A DNA stretch of 64,000 nt, from contig CAYNBJ010000006.1 of assembly GCA_964395835.1 (NCBI GenBank), positions 1 through 64,000 on the forward strand. The letters are read 5' to 3'. This DNA comes from LLD-282 sp964395835. GTDB lineage: Bacteria > Pseudomonadota > Gammaproteobacteria > Berkiellales > Berkiellaceae. Shown in pieces: positions 8,206 to 16,627 of this stretch. Under the pieces are notes generated by a model. It saw nothing but the letters and a program-made list of their open reading frames with translations, did no database searches and had not been told where the DNA came from. Position 1 is the stretch's first letter, and each line of letters opens with the position of its first letter. The position numbers and the translations under genes were made by a program.

Positions 8206-9367
8206 AGCCTACTAAATGAGATCTCAGCGCCCATAAAATTGGAAACAATAACATGAAAAGCACCACACAAAACAATTGATAAGTCTCAAAATTCTCCACT
8301 CTATCTAACAATAAAGATCCGATTGTCATGGCACCGTACTGAAATGTATTATAAAGGCCAATATAGGTGCCCTGCTGATAACCTAAAATTTTTAAACCAA
8401 CACCTAAACCCGCTTCTAAGAGTAAAAGCAAAACAAATACAGCAAGTAGCAAACTTAAAATCCATAAGAAATTCCGATCATAGACCAGAAAAATCATGTG
8501 CAACATCAAAAAAATTCCGATGATTTGCAAACAAAGCAACAGTGATAAACACAGATCGCGTTTGCGTAAAGCTCTCGCTGAGAGTAACAAAGAAAGAAAA
8601 AAGAGTGTCAGCATCCAAAAAGAACGGTTGGCAATTAAAGCGGTAGGCCAAAATACGCTCCCTCCTAGCACAAAAGTTTGTACAATATGCAAAAAAATAT
8701 TGGCTAAAAAAAGCAGACAAACTTTTAAGTCTCTAAAGACAAAAATAAGATCAGTAAAATAGGAGCGAAGATTTTTCACTGGTACAGACTTCGAGGATAG
8801 GGGCGAATCGGAATCTGCATAATGTAAACTCACAATTAAAAGCAGTTGTATACTCAAAAGAATTGGAAAAATCAAACCGGGATTAGCCTGAGCCTGAGCT
8901 AAGGCAGCGAAACACAAGCCCCCAAAAATGCCTCCTACAACTCCTAAACCAATTAAATAGTATCGACTGTACAGCTCTTTGTCATTTTGCGCCTGATAAT
9001 TTAACCATAATTGAGCAGGAGCACCTAATGCCAACAAGCCCTGCAAACCTCTGGAGACAAGGAAAATCCTATAAGAATCTTGAAAGCAATAAGCGACGCC
9101 AAGAACGCCAAGAAAGAAGTAACTCCCTATCAACAAAATTCTCTTAGGACCGAAATAATCTCCCATCATTCCTAACGGAATTTGCCCTAATGTTTGTGCA
9201 AAAGGATACACAGCAAGAAGCAAGACATTCTCTTCATGCGATAAATTTGGGAAAAACAGACTCGCTAACGGAATAAAAGAAAATAAAGTGGCCAATCGCA
9301 TAAAAAAAACCCCAAAAACACAAAACAAGGTTAATTTTGTTTTGTTTTGGGGTTTTTCAAACAGCAT
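8180..9367 (-). CDS. Major facilitator superfamily transporter
   Basis: This 395-residue protein is almost entirely hydrophobic and has about 11-12 membrane segments. Between segments 2 and 3 it has the MFS loop GMMGDYFGPKRILLIG, which corresponds to the family motif A. Segment 1 (VFFMRLATLFSFIPLASLF) resembles multidrug-efflux-like MFS proteins of the YajR type, but the substrate cannot be told. Neither ATG at 9367 nor ATG at 9301 has a ribosome binding site. I keep 9367 because segment 1 needs those residues, although a terminator-like hairpin lies within these first codons. It is convergent with radA and follows rplQ on the same strand. Confidence 0.88.
   Translation of the reverse strand: MLFEKPQNKTKLTLFCVFGVFFMRLATLFSFIPLASLFFPNLSHEENVLLLAVYPFAQTLGQIPLGMMGDYFGPKRILLIGSYFFLGVLGVAYCFQDSYRIFLVSRGLQGLLALGAPAQLWLNYQAQNDKELYSRYYLIGLGVVGGIFGGLCFAALAQAQANPGLIFPILLSIQLLLIVSLHYADSDSPLSSKSVPVKNLRSYFTDLIFVFRDLKVCLLFLANIFLHIVQTFVLGGSVFWPTALIANRSFWMLTLFFLSLLLSARALRKRDLCLSLLLCLQIIGIFLMLHMIFLVYDRNFLWILSLLLAVFVLLLLLEAGLGVGLKILGYQQGTYIGLYNTFQYGAMTIGSLLLDRVENFETYQLFCVVLFMLLFPILWALRSHLVGFKEAVHDL
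9306..9356 (-). terminator. Bidirectional hairpin terminator after rplQ, inside the MFS start
   Basis: The arms 9306-9317 plus 9321-9328 and 9337-9344 plus 9345-9356 pair over 20 bases with only a three-base bulge (9318-9320) and an eight-base loop (9329-9336). On the minus strand the stem ends GGGG followed by eight T, the form of an intrinsic terminator. It lies 30 bases past the rplQ stop, so it should end the ribosomal protein transcript. It also covers codons 4-21 of the MFS gene. Confidence 0.8.
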
Positions 9368-9385
9368 AATTTTGCAAAATTAAAA

Positions 9386-9754
9386 TTAAGATACGCTCAT
9401 CATATCTACAAGCTGAATGTATGCAACCGGAGCTGCATCCGTTGCACGGTAACCTGCTTTTAAGATACGAGTGTATCCACCAAGACGGTCAGCACTTGCT
9501 GGGCCAATTTTGTCAAATAAGCGAGTAACAGCTTCTTTGTCTCTCAAGATATCAAAAACTTGTCGACGATGATGTACGCTATCTGTTTTTGCTAAATTAA
9601 CAAGCGGCTCGATATAGCGTCTCAACTCTTTAGCTTTTGGTAAGGTTGTCTTAATACAGCTATGAGTAATTAAAGCAACAGACAAGCTACGAAAAAGTGC
9701 TTTTCTTTGATGACTATTACGTCCAAGTTGACGTAGTTTATTACGATGATTCAT
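9386..9754 (-). CDS. rplQ: 50S ribosomal protein L17
   Basis: L17 is a large-subunit protein near the exit-tunnel side. The 122-residue sequence starts MNHRNKLRQLGRNSHQRKAL, the standard L17 N-terminus, and shows the RRYIEPLVNLAK and RLGGYTRILKAGYR segments. Its length is close to the 127 residues of E. coli. A CCGGAG site precedes the ATG. It is the last gene of the alpha cluster, 24 bases after rpoA, and a strong hairpin follows it. Confidence 0.97.
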   Translation of the reverse strand: MNHRNKLRQLGRNSHQRKALFRSLSVALITHSCIKTTLPKAKELRRYIEPLVNLAKTDSVHHRRQVFDILRDKEAVTRLFDKIGPASADRLGGYTRILKAGYRATDAAPVAYIQLVDMMSVS

Positions 9755-9778
9755 ATTTCAAAAAACTCCGGAAAAATT

Positions 9779-10780
9779 TTAACTAGGATCTTTGGCTTTT
9801 AGGTCTGCAGGAGGCCAATTTGGCAAAGACATTCCTAACGAAAGCTGATACTGCTCTAAAACAGATTTGATTTCATTTAGAGACTTCCGTCCCAAATTAG
9901 GTGTTTTAAGCAAATCATTTTCTGTACGCAACACGAGATCGCCTACATAGTGAATATGCTCAGCCTTTAAACAATTTGTCGAACGGACAGTTAAATCGAG
10001 ATCTTCAATCGGCCGCATTAAAATAGGATCGATGCCATTTTCTTTCGCTTTATGATGAACGCTAAAAGCTTCATCAAGACGAACAAAAGACTCTAGCTGA
10101 GATACTAAAATTGTTGCTGCTTGTCGAATTGCTTCATCAGGAGTGATCGTTCCGTTGGTTTCTAAATCAATAATCAATCGATCTAAATCTGTTCGATTAT
10201 TTACACGGGTTTGCTCTACAAAATACGCGACTTTCTCAATCGGGGAAAATGACGCATCCAAATAAAGCCTACCGATCGCCAAGCTTTCATCATTCAGCTC
10301 AATTTGCTTTTTATACGCAACAGCACTCAAATAACCAATACCTTTTCTAACAAAAAATCTTCCTGCGAAGCTACGCTCTGTTGTCAAAGTTGCAATCGCA
10401 ACTTCTGGATTGATCACACGCACACCAGCGGGATAATCAAAATCACCAGCTGTAATCGTTTTTGGACCAGAAAATGCAAAGGAAACCCAGCAATTTTCTA
10501 AAGCACCAAGATCGATATTAATGGTTTTAAAATTCATCAAAATATTGATTAAATCTTCGTAAACCCCAGGCAAAGAGCAAAATTCATGATCCACACCATC
10601 GATCTCAACTTCTGTAATAGCAGCACCGACAAGAGAGGATAATAAAATTCGGCGCAATGCAGGTCCTATAGTATAACCAAAGCCTCTCTCTAGGGGCTCA
10701 AGAATAACTCTCGATGCAAATTCACTTTTCTTAAGTACTTTGATATCGTGAGGTTTTAATAAATTTAAATGGGCATTCAT
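9779..10780 (-). CDS. rpoA: DNA-directed RNA polymerase subunit alpha
   Basis: Alpha nucleates RNA polymerase assembly and contacts UP elements and activators. The 333-residue protein has the N-terminal dimerisation domain (LEPLERGFGYTIGPALRRIL, residues 30-50, binding beta and beta-prime) and a C-terminal domain with RSTNCLKAEHI and NLGRKSLNEIK. These keep the DNA-contacting Arg, Asn and Lys positions known from E. coli. A GAGGAC site precedes the start. It lies between rpsD and rplQ as in E. coli. Confidence 0.98.
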   Translation of the reverse strand: MNAHLNLLKPHDIKVLKKSEFASRVILEPLERGFGYTIGPALRRILLSSLVGAAITEVEIDGVDHEFCSLPGVYEDLINILMNFKTINIDLGALENCWVSFAFSGPKTITAGDFDYPAGVRVINPEVAIATLTTERSFAGRFFVRKGIGYLSAVAYKKQIELNDESLAIGRLYLDASFSPIEKVAYFVEQTRVNNRTDLDRLIIDLETNGTITPDEAIRQAATILVSQLESFVRLDEAFSVHHKAKENGIDPILMRPIEDLDLTVRSTNCLKAEHIHYVGDLVLRTENDLLKTPNLGRKSLNEIKSVLEQYQLSLGMSLPNWPPADLKAKDPS

Positions 10781-10811
10781 CCGAAATCGTCCTCCACTAG
10801 TCTGATGTTAA

Positions 10812-11462
10812 TTACTTCGAATACAATTCGACGATCAAATTCTCATTGATATTTTGAGGAAGCTGATCACGCTCAGGCAACTGTACGATCTCAACACGAA
10901 ACTCAGCATGATTGATATTCATCCAAGATGTAGAGTGTCCTTGTTCTTGAAATGCAGCGATTGCACTTAAAACACGAGCTTGGCTTCTTGCTTTCGAACG
11001 CAACTGTACAACATATCCAGGCTTCATTTGGAAAGAACCACAATCAACTTTATGGAATGGCTTACCAGAAACACTCACCTCAAATGCACCGTGAGAAACA
11101 AGCTGTTTTGCTTCCGCTAAAGTCACTGCAAATCCCGCTTTGTAAACAACGTTGGATAAACGTGTTTCTAACATTTGCAACAAATTCAGACTTGTTTGAC
11201 CTTTCATTTGAGCAGCACGATCAAATAACTTACGAAATTGATATTCTTTGATGTTTCCGTAAATTAAACGAACTTTTTGCTTTTCTGATAACATGATTGA
11301 GTAATCAGAATTCTTTTTACGACTAGGACCATGTTGCCCTGGAGGATTGGTATTTCGGGCTTTTGATGTAAGAGCCACTGTTTTAATACCGGAAATATTA
11401 AGATCGCGAAACTGACGCGCATCGCGACAACGAGGCTTTCTGGAAGAAGATGTAATTGACAT
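10812..11462 (-). CDS. rpsD: 30S ribosomal protein S4
   Basis: S4 is a primary 16S rRNA binder and helps 30S assembly. The 216-residue protein has the basic N-terminal region and the S4 RNA-binding domain near residues 98-160 (MLETRLSNVVYKAGFAVTLAEAKQLVSHG). It starts MSITSSSRKPRCRDARQ and lacks the N-terminal RYLGP stretch of many S4 proteins, so its N-terminus is somewhat divergent. Its place between rpsK and rpoA is the gammaproteobacterial order; alphaproteobacteria usually have rpsD elsewhere. Confidence 0.97.
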   Translation of the reverse strand: MSITSSSRKPRCRDARQFRDLNISGIKTVALTSKARNTNPPGQHGPSRKKNSDYSIMLSEKQKVRLIYGNIKEYQFRKLFDRAAQMKGQTSLNLLQMLETRLSNVVYKAGFAVTLAEAKQLVSHGAFEVSVSGKPFHKVDCGSFQMKPGYVVQLRSKARSQARVLSAIAAFQEQGHSTSWMNINHAEFRVEIVQLPERDQLPQNINENLIVELYSK

Positions 11463-11481
11463 AATCGCAAAATCCTATAGG

Positions 11482-11850
11482 TTACTGACGACGCTCTTTT
11501 GGAGGAGTTGGACCATTAAATGGAGCTCCTGTCACGTCTGATATGGAAATAATTTTGAAAACAGCACAAGCAGCACGAAGTGCAGCTTCTCTGCCAGGAC
11601 CAGGACCCCATACACGTACTTCGCCTGTTTCTACCTTAAATAGATCTCTTGCATTCTGGCATGCCTTAGTAGCAGCAACTTGAGCTGCATAAGGAGTGCT
11701 TTTCTTTGAACTTTTGTAATTACATGTTCCAGCGGATTCACGTGTTAAAACGTTCCCTTTAGAATCTGTAATTGTAATTTTTGTATTGTTAAAAGTAGCC
11801 TTAATACACACTCTGACATGAGGGACGACTTTTTTTACTTTTGCTGCCAT
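11482..11850 (-). CDS. rpsK: 30S ribosomal protein S11
   Basis: S11 lies on the 30S platform near the Shine-Dalgarno helix. The 122-residue protein shows the family motifs ATFNNTKITITDSKGNVL, STPYAAQVAA and the C-terminal DVTGAPFNGPTPPKERRQ. The VWGPGPGREAALRA loop is intact. It is placed 19 bases after rpsM, in the standard alpha-operon order. Confidence 0.98.
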   Translation of the reverse strand: MAAKVKKVVPHVRVCIKATFNNTKITITDSKGNVLTRESAGTCNYKSSKKSTPYAAQVAATKACQNARDLFKVETGEVRVWGPGPGREAALRAACAVFKIISISDVTGAPFNGPTPPKERRQ

Positions 11851-11869
11851 AATATTATCCTACCGTCTC

Positions 11870-12265
11870 TTATTTTTTCTTGTCTTTGTTAAAATCAACA
11901 ATAACACGTTTGCTGCCGCGATGTCTTTTGCATGTTTTTGCATTTGTACGCGTACGAGAACGCATAGGCAAGCCCATAAGATGTCTTAAACCACGATAGG
12001 TTCTTCGATCGGTCAGCTTCTTTTTTTCAAGCTTCAAAAGATTACGAAGTTCTCCTTCGACAACATACTGTTCTACAGCTTGAGTCAATGCTTTGACTTG
12101 CTCATCTGTCAGATCCATAGTTTTGGTTAACAAATCCACACCTGTTTCTTGACAAATTTTTAAAGCGCGAGTTTGACCAATTCCGAAAATATCTGTTAAT
12201 GAAATTGGAACACGCTTACGTAAACGCAAGTTTACCCCTTGAATACGGACTTCTCTTTGTGCCAT
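11870..12265 (-). CDS. rpsM: 30S ribosomal protein S13
   Basis: S13 lies in the 30S head, bridging to the 50S subunit and contacting P-site tRNA. At 131 residues it is about 13 longer than in E. coli. It starts MAQREVRIQGVNLRLRKRVP rather than the usual short MARIAGVN form, and ends in an added basic-acidic tail (VIVDFNKDKKK). The core motifs LTDIFGIGQTRA and RHLMGLPMRSRTRTNAKT are intact. Only 23 bases separate it from rpmJ, too little for the S4-binding pseudoknot that precedes this gene in E. coli. Confidence 0.97.
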   Translation of the reverse strand: MAQREVRIQGVNLRLRKRVPISLTDIFGIGQTRALKICQETGVDLLTKTMDLTDEQVKALTQAVEQYVVEGELRNLLKLEKKKLTDRRTYRGLRHLMGLPMRSRTRTNAKTCKRHRGSKRVIVDFNKDKKK

Positions 12266-12288
12266 TTTTATCCACCTCTATATTGAAT

Positions 12289-12414
12289 TTAGGTACATTT
12301 ACCCTGACGCTGTTTATGGCGTGGGTTTTTCTTACAGAGGATAAAAACAACACCCCTGCGACGAACAACTTTACAAGAACCACAAATGGCCTTGACTGAT
12401 GAACGAACTTTCAT
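12289..12414 (-). CDS. rpmJ: 50S ribosomal protein L36
   Basis: This 41-residue basic protein reads MKVRSSVKAICGSCKVVRRR and continues to a CT end. It carries the zinc-ribbon residues C11, C14, C27 and H33 of the zinc-binding (C+) type of L36. It stabilises 23S rRNA near the factor-binding region. The gene sits between secY and rpsM as in most bacteria. The ATG at 12414 is the family start. Confidence 0.96.
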   Translation of the reverse strand: MKVRSSVKAICGSCKVVRRRGVVFILCKKNPRHKQRQGKCT

Positions 12415-12446
12415 ATAAACAACCTCTAGACTTCTTGTATCATCCC

Positions 12447-13763
12447 CTAACTCAAAGCTAAGGAACTCTTTTTTGGTTGATAACGTTTTAGAACGCCTTC
12501 ATATTGAGCCGAAAAAAGCTGCGCTTGGATCTGCGAAAAGAAATCCATCACAACAACCACTACGATCAATAACGTCGTTCCACCAAATGAAAAAGGAATA
12601 CTTCCCCAATAAGATAAAAACTCAGGCAACAACGCAACAGTCGCTACATAAAGCCCCCCTAGAAGAGTGAGTCTTGACATAATAAGTGCAATATATTGCG
12701 CGGTACTTGCCCCAGGTCTAATCCCTTGGATGATCCCGCCTGATTTCTTTAAATTATCAGCAATATCTTCAGGATTATAAAATATTGCAGTATAACCAAA
12801 AGAAAAAAACATAATAGCGATAGCGAATAATATCATAAATAAAGGCTTCCCGGAAGAGAGATGCTCTTGAAAAAATGATATTAACCAATGATTTTGTGAA
12901 ATTTGAAAAAACTGAGCAATTGTCATTGGTGCCAAAATTAAATTTGAAGCAAAAATACAAGGCATTACTCCTACCATATTCACTTTTAAAGGCAAATCAG
13001 AGCGCTGTTGCTGAACAACAGCACCCGCACCTTGCCCATGACCGTATGTTTGCTTTTTAGCGTAGTAAACAGGGATCTTTCTTTGAGCTCTCTCAACATA
13101 AACAACACCGTATAAAGCGGCGCCTAGTAGCATAAGAGAGATAAAAAATGCAAGCGGAGATAAAAGTCCATATCGCATTTTCTCTAAAGACTGCCCTAAC
13201 ACTGAAGGCAATCCTGTTACAATACCGGTAAACATGATAAGAGAAATACCTTGACCAAGGCCTTTTTCTGTGATCTGCTCTCCAATCCACATTAAAGATA
13301 ATGTGCCTGTGACGAGTGTTAAGATCAATTCAAAATGGTCAAAATAGCCACTTAAAATCAAAACACCACTTGTCTTTAAAAAGCGCATCATTCCTAAAGA
13401 TTGCATAGTAGCGAGAAACAGAGTCAAAAGCCTCGTATAATACCCTAACAATGCCCGTCCTCTTTCACCTTCTTTTTTGAGCTGCTCTAAAGGCGCATAA
13501 AGCGTTCCTAAAAGCTGCATAGCAATTGATGCTGTAATATAGGGCATAATCCCCATAGTAAAAAGAGAAAGCCGAGAAAGAGCACCGCCAGATAAGGTAT
13601 TGAAAAGACCAAACAGGCTTGCATTTGAAGCTAAAAGCTTAGAAACTTCAGCAGGATTCGCCCCTGGCAATGGAATATAGGACCCGATTCGAAAAACTAA
13701 AAGTGCAAGAAAAAGGTATTGTATTTTTTTACCAAGATGAGCGAAACGCTGAAGATTAAACAT
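12447..13763 (-). CDS. secY: Protein translocase subunit SecY
   Basis: SecY forms the protein-conducting channel of the Sec translocon in the inner membrane. The 438-residue protein has ten membrane segments, the GSYIPLPGANP loop after segment 1, the GIMPYITASI segment, and the RPGASTAQYI cytosolic loop before segment 9. The ATG at 13763 follows an AAGGA site ten bases away; an in-frame TTG two codons earlier is too near that site. The gene closes the spc cluster before rpmJ. Its partner SecE is at 37668-38300; SecG is not in the window. Confidence 0.97.
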   Translation of the reverse strand: MFNLQRFAHLGKKIQYLFLALLVFRIGSYIPLPGANPAEVSKLLASNASLFGLFNTLSGGALSRLSLFTMGIMPYITASIAMQLLGTLYAPLEQLKKEGERGRALLGYYTRLLTLFLATMQSLGMMRFLKTSGVLILSGYFDHFELILTLVTGTLSLMWIGEQITEKGLGQGISLIMFTGIVTGLPSVLGQSLEKMRYGLLSPLAFFISLMLLGAALYGVVYVERAQRKIPVYYAKKQTYGHGQGAGAVVQQQRSDLPLKVNMVGVMPCIFASNLILAPMTIAQFFQISQNHWLISFFQEHLSSGKPLFMILFAIAIMFFSFGYTAIFYNPEDIADNLKKSGGIIQGIRPGASTAQYIALIMSRLTLLGGLYVATVALLPEFLSYWGSIPFSFGGTTLLIVVVVVMDFFSQIQAQLFSAQYEGVLKRYQPKKSSLALS

Positions 13764-13782
13764 ATGCAATCAATCCTTACTG

Positions 13783-14220
13783 TTAAGATGCAACCTGATC
13801 GGCTACGATTTGCTGAACAAACTGGCGACAACGCTGTGTTAGATAAACACCACTCACTTGTCGTTTTTCAATTTCACGATCAAAAATAAAGCGTACATTT
13901 TTTGTACTGTGCTTTACAAAGCCGAAATCTTTTAAAACTTCCAAAGTGATGACGACATCATCCGCGAAAAGCTCAAGAATGCTCAAAGGCAATTCTTTTG
14001 TATGCACATTGACATGAGAGAAAAATCCTCTCTTTCCAATACGACGATACATAGGCATTTGACCACCCTCAAAACCAGCAGAGACCCCTCCACCAGAACG
14101 AGCTTTTTGACCTTTATGACCGCGAGTACAAGTTTTTCCAATTCCAGATCCGATACCGCGACCAACACGCTTCGGAGAATGACGAGAACCTGCAGCTGGA
14201 GATAATGTATTTAAACGCAT
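13783..14220 (-). CDS. rplO: 50S ribosomal protein L15
   Basis: L15 is a late-assembly 50S protein. The 145-residue sequence starts MRLNTLSPAAGSRHSPKRVG and has the Gly-rich GRGIGSGIGKTCTRGHKGQK and GFEGGQMPMYRRIGKRGF segments typical of the family. The ATG at 14220 is preceded by a GAGGAG site seven bases away. The upstream in-frame TTG lies within that site and is not used. It starts one base after the rpmD stop codon. Confidence 0.97.
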   Translation of the reverse strand: MRLNTLSPAAGSRHSPKRVGRGIGSGIGKTCTRGHKGQKARSGGGVSAGFEGGQMPMYRRIGKRGFFSHVNVHTKELPLSILELFADDVVITLEVLKDFGFVKHSTKNVRFIFDREIEKRQVSGVYLTQRCRQFVQQIVADQVAS

Positions 14221-14221
14221 C

Positions 14222-14401
14222 TTAGCACTCCTCAACAGATAGTAAGTAACGAACTTGATTAATCATTCCTAAATTTTCAGGTGTTGCCTGGACAATCACT
14301 GAATGATTCAAACGCTTCAGACCCAAACCCTGTACACTTTTTTTGTGTGCAGGTAAGCGTCCAATAACACTTTTCTTTAAAACAAGCTTAAGCTGATTCA
14401 T
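14222..14401 (-). CDS. rpmD: 50S ribosomal protein L30
   Basis: A 59-residue protein starts MNQLKLVLKKSVIGRLPAHK and contains VQGLGLKRLNHSVIV and the C-terminal NQVRYLLSVEEC, the L30 pattern. It stacks on 23S rRNA near L15. Its first 14 bases overlap the rpsE 3' end, which carries a GAGGTAAATC ribosome binding site, and it stops one base before rplO starts. Position and order match the spc operon. Confidence 0.95.
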   Translation of the reverse strand: MNQLKLVLKKSVIGRLPAHKKSVQGLGLKRLNHSVIVQATPENLGMINQVRYLLSVEEC

Positions 14402-14945
14402 GATTTACCTCGTTACTCTCTGCTTTATTTAATAACCGAGAGACAGAAATCCCTCTTTTTTCAGCTATAAAAAATGGAGAACGCATCATTTCTAGTGCTT
14501 TAAACGTAGCATGCACAACGTTCATAGCACGAGTAGATCCGAAACATTTTGCAGAAATATTCTGCACTCCGAGAACTTCAAAAATAGCGCGCATCGGTCC
14601 ACCAGCAATAATTCCAGAACCTTGTGCAGATGGGCGAATCGTTACTTTTGTTGCACCGTGAGAAGCCTCAAGTTCATGAACTACTGTTCCATTATGAAGC
14701 TGAACACGAATCATATTTTTACGTGCCATATCTGTAGCTTTACGAATCGCTTCCTGAACTTCTTTAGCTTTTCCGCGACCGTAACCGACCATACCAGCGC
14801 CATCTCCAAGAACGACAACTGCCGCGAAACGGAAATTACGTCCTCCAGAAACAACTTTAGCTGTTCTAATAACTGTAATCAGCTTTTGTTGATATTGGCC
14901 TTCTTGATTATCTTTTGCTTCTTTTGAGCGATGTTGTTCTGCCAT
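14388..14945 (-). CDS. rpsE: 30S ribosomal protein S5
   Basis: S5 acts in decoding accuracy and mRNA helicase function at the entry site. The 185-residue protein has the S5 double-stranded RNA-binding domain (LITVIRTAKVVSGGRNFRF), GYGRGKAKEVQEAIRKA, and a C-terminal domain ending in NEVNHESA. A short, polar N-terminal stretch (MAEQHRSKEAKDNQEGQYQ) makes it longer than the 167 residues of E. coli. A GAGGT site precedes the start. Confidence 0.97.
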   Translation of the reverse strand: MAEQHRSKEAKDNQEGQYQQKLITVIRTAKVVSGGRNFRFAAVVVLGDGAGMVGYGRGKAKEVQEAIRKATDMARKNMIRVQLHNGTVVHELEASHGATKVTIRPSAQGSGIIAGGPMRAIFEVLGVQNISAKCFGSTRAMNVVHATFKALEMMRSPFFIAEKRGISVSRLLNKAESNEVNHESA

Positions 14946-14949
14946 CGTA

Positions 14950-15300
14950 TTATACCTCTATTCCTTCTTGACGAAACGCCTCAACCAAGGCTTTTACACG
15001 ACCATGATAAGCAAAACCAGAACGATCACAGGCTACTTTGACAACGCCTTTAGCATGAGCCTTTTGAGCCAAGTCTTTTCCAACAAGGACTGCTTTTTCT
15101 GTTTTTGTTCCAGATTGATCTTTGAGTGCAAGAGTGCTTGCATGTGCAAGAACAACTCCTTTATCAAGAACCATCGCATAAATATGCTGAGAGCTTCTGT
15201 GGATAGTTAAACGCAAACGTCCAATTTCATTAACTTGACGTTTAATAATATGCCGAGTTTTTGCCGCTCTTCTCAAGCGGGCTTGTTTCTTCTGATGCAT
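14950..15300 (-). CDS. rplR: 50S ribosomal protein L18
   Basis: L18 binds 5S rRNA and joins it to the 50S subunit. The 116-residue protein has the basic N-terminus (KKQARLRRAAKTRHIIKRQV), the RLTIHRSSQHIYA segment and the C-terminal CDRSGFAYHGRVKALVEAFR. Length matches the 117 residues of E. coli. It is separated from rpsE by four bases, and its own ribosome binding site GAGGTAAG overlaps the rplF end. Confidence 0.97.
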   Translation of the reverse strand: MHQKKQARLRRAAKTRHIIKRQVNEIGRLRLTIHRSSQHIYAMVLDKGVVLAHASTLALKDQSGTKTEKAVLVGKDLAQKAHAKGVVKVACDRSGFAYHGRVKALVEAFRQEGIEV

Positions 15301-15311
15301 GGTCTTACCTC

Positions 15312-15881
15312 TTATTTCTTCTTCTTAGTCTCTTTGAGAATCAAGACAGAACCTTTTACTAAAATTCCTTTTCCTTTATAAGGATTGACCTTTCTTAAAG
15401 ATCGAATTTCAGCAGAGACCTGTCCCAGAGCCTGCTTATCTATGGACTCTAAAGAAAATTGAGTTGGAGTTGCAATCTTCACTGAGACCGATGAAGGTAG
15501 GGTATATGTTGTTTCGTTGGAATACCCTAACTGAAACACAAGCACAACCTTACCGTCAGCGCCATTTTGGCTTGCTACTTTAAATCCAGTTCCTTTGATT
15601 TCGAGATCAACTTTAAAACCTTTTGTTAATCCCTCAATAGCACTTTTAGACAAAGAAATTGCTGTCCCTAAGCAACGAGCATGCTCTTTGGTTTCTGCTA
15701 TTGCATTCCAGGTCATTGTTTCGTTTTCAACAGACACACTCAAAAGAGATGCGTCATATTTGAGAACTTGGTTTTTCCCATTTTTTTCAAAAACGACTCG
15801 TCCTTCAATTGCGTCAATTTTAGCATGAACGCCTTGAAGACCAATAGGATTGCGAGCTAATCGTGTTAGAAGGTGCGCCAT
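15312..15881 (-). CDS. rplF: 50S ribosomal protein L6
   Basis: L6 sits near the sarcin-ricin loop at the factor-binding site. The 189-residue protein has two repeated L6 domains, with GTGFKVASQNG in the second and the C-terminal RKVNPYKGKGILVKG motif. The ATG at 15881 comes one base after the rpsH stop, and the GTGAGGT site lies inside the rpsH end. An earlier in-frame start overlapping rpsH would add eleven residues without family match. The N-terminus (MAHLLTRLARNP) is divergent from the usual SRIGK form. Confidence 0.96.
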   Translation of the reverse strand: MAHLLTRLARNPIGLQGVHAKIDAIEGRVVFEKNGKNQVLKYDASLLSVSVENETMTWNAIAETKEHARCLGTAISLSKSAIEGLTKGFKVDLEIKGTGFKVASQNGADGKVVLVFQLGYSNETTYTLPSSVSVKIATPTQFSLESIDKQALGQVSAEIRSLRKVNPYKGKGILVKGSVLILKETKKKK

Positions 15882-15882
15882 T

Positions 15883-16278
15883 TTAGTAGACCTCACATAA
15901 AATTTCACCGCCAATGCCTAATGCTTTCGCATTGTCAGCAGTCATAATACCCTGAGATGTAGTGACGATAGCAATTCCCATACCGCCAAGCACACGAGGA
16001 AGATCGGCACAAGCAGAATAATACTGGCAAGATGGCTTTGAAATACGACGAATATATTCAATAACCGGCTTAGCGTGATGGTACTTCAAGCCCACAACAA
16101 GTGTTTGCTTGACACCGTCTTGAATGGTATCAAAATCAGAAATATAACCTTCTTCTTTCAAAACTTTCAAAATACCGACTTTAATTTTGGATGCAGACAC
16201 TGCAACTGCTGGCTTATGTGCGCGTTGAGCATTGCGGATACGTGTTAGTAAATCTGCAATTGGATCTTGTAAACTCAT
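15883..16278 (-). CDS. rpsH: 30S ribosomal protein S8
   Basis: S8 is a primary 16S rRNA binder of the central domain. The 131-residue protein starts MSLQDPIADLLTRIRNAQRA and has the VLKEEGYISDF and GIAIVTTSQGIMTADNAKALGIGGEILC segments of the family. In E. coli S8 also represses the spc mRNA at the rplX-rplE junction; here that junction is only two bases long, so that site seems absent. A GAGGAAG site precedes the ATG. Confidence 0.97.
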   Translation of the reverse strand: MSLQDPIADLLTRIRNAQRAHKPAVAVSASKIKVGILKVLKEEGYISDFDTIQDGVKQTLVVGLKYHHAKPVIEYIRRISKPSCQYYSACADLPRVLGGMGIAIVTTSQGIMTADNAKALGIGGEILCEVY

Positions 16279-16291
16279 TATATTCTTCCTC

Positions 16292-16627
16292 TTACCAGCT
16301 AGACATCATGAAACCAGGAAGGTATCCTTCCATCAACCAGTTTCTGAATAAATTTCTTGCTACGCCAACTTTTCTATATGTCCCTCTTGGACGTCCAGTA
16401 ACGGCGCAACGATGACGAATACGAACAGGGCTAGAATCTTTAGGCATTTTTTCAATTTTTGCCATAATAGCAAGCTGCAGCTCTAAATCACCTGCTGCCG
16501 CAACGAGTTCTTTTTTCAGCTGCTCTCTACGATCGTGATATTTAGCCACTAAAGCTTCACGCTTAATATTACGACGAACCCAGCGATTTTTGCGGGTTTT
16601 AGTGGGATTTGTTGCATCAATAATCAT
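16292..16627 (-). CDS. rpsN: 30S ribosomal protein S14
   Basis: S14 is in the 30S head. The 111-residue protein is the long, zinc-free form: it keeps LPRDSSP-like MPKDSSPVRIRHRC and TGRPRGTYRKVGVARN but lacks the paired CxxC motifs of the short form. It has about ten extra N-terminal residues (MIIDATNPTK) before the basic region. Its ATG overlaps the rplE stop codon by four bases (ATGA), with a CAGGAG site inside rplE. Confidence 0.97.
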   Translation of the reverse strand: MIIDATNPTKTRKNRWVRRNIKREALVAKYHDRREQLKKELVAAAGDLELQLAIMAKIEKMPKDSSPVRIRHRCAVTGRPRGTYRKVGVARNLFRNWLMEGYLPGFMMSSW

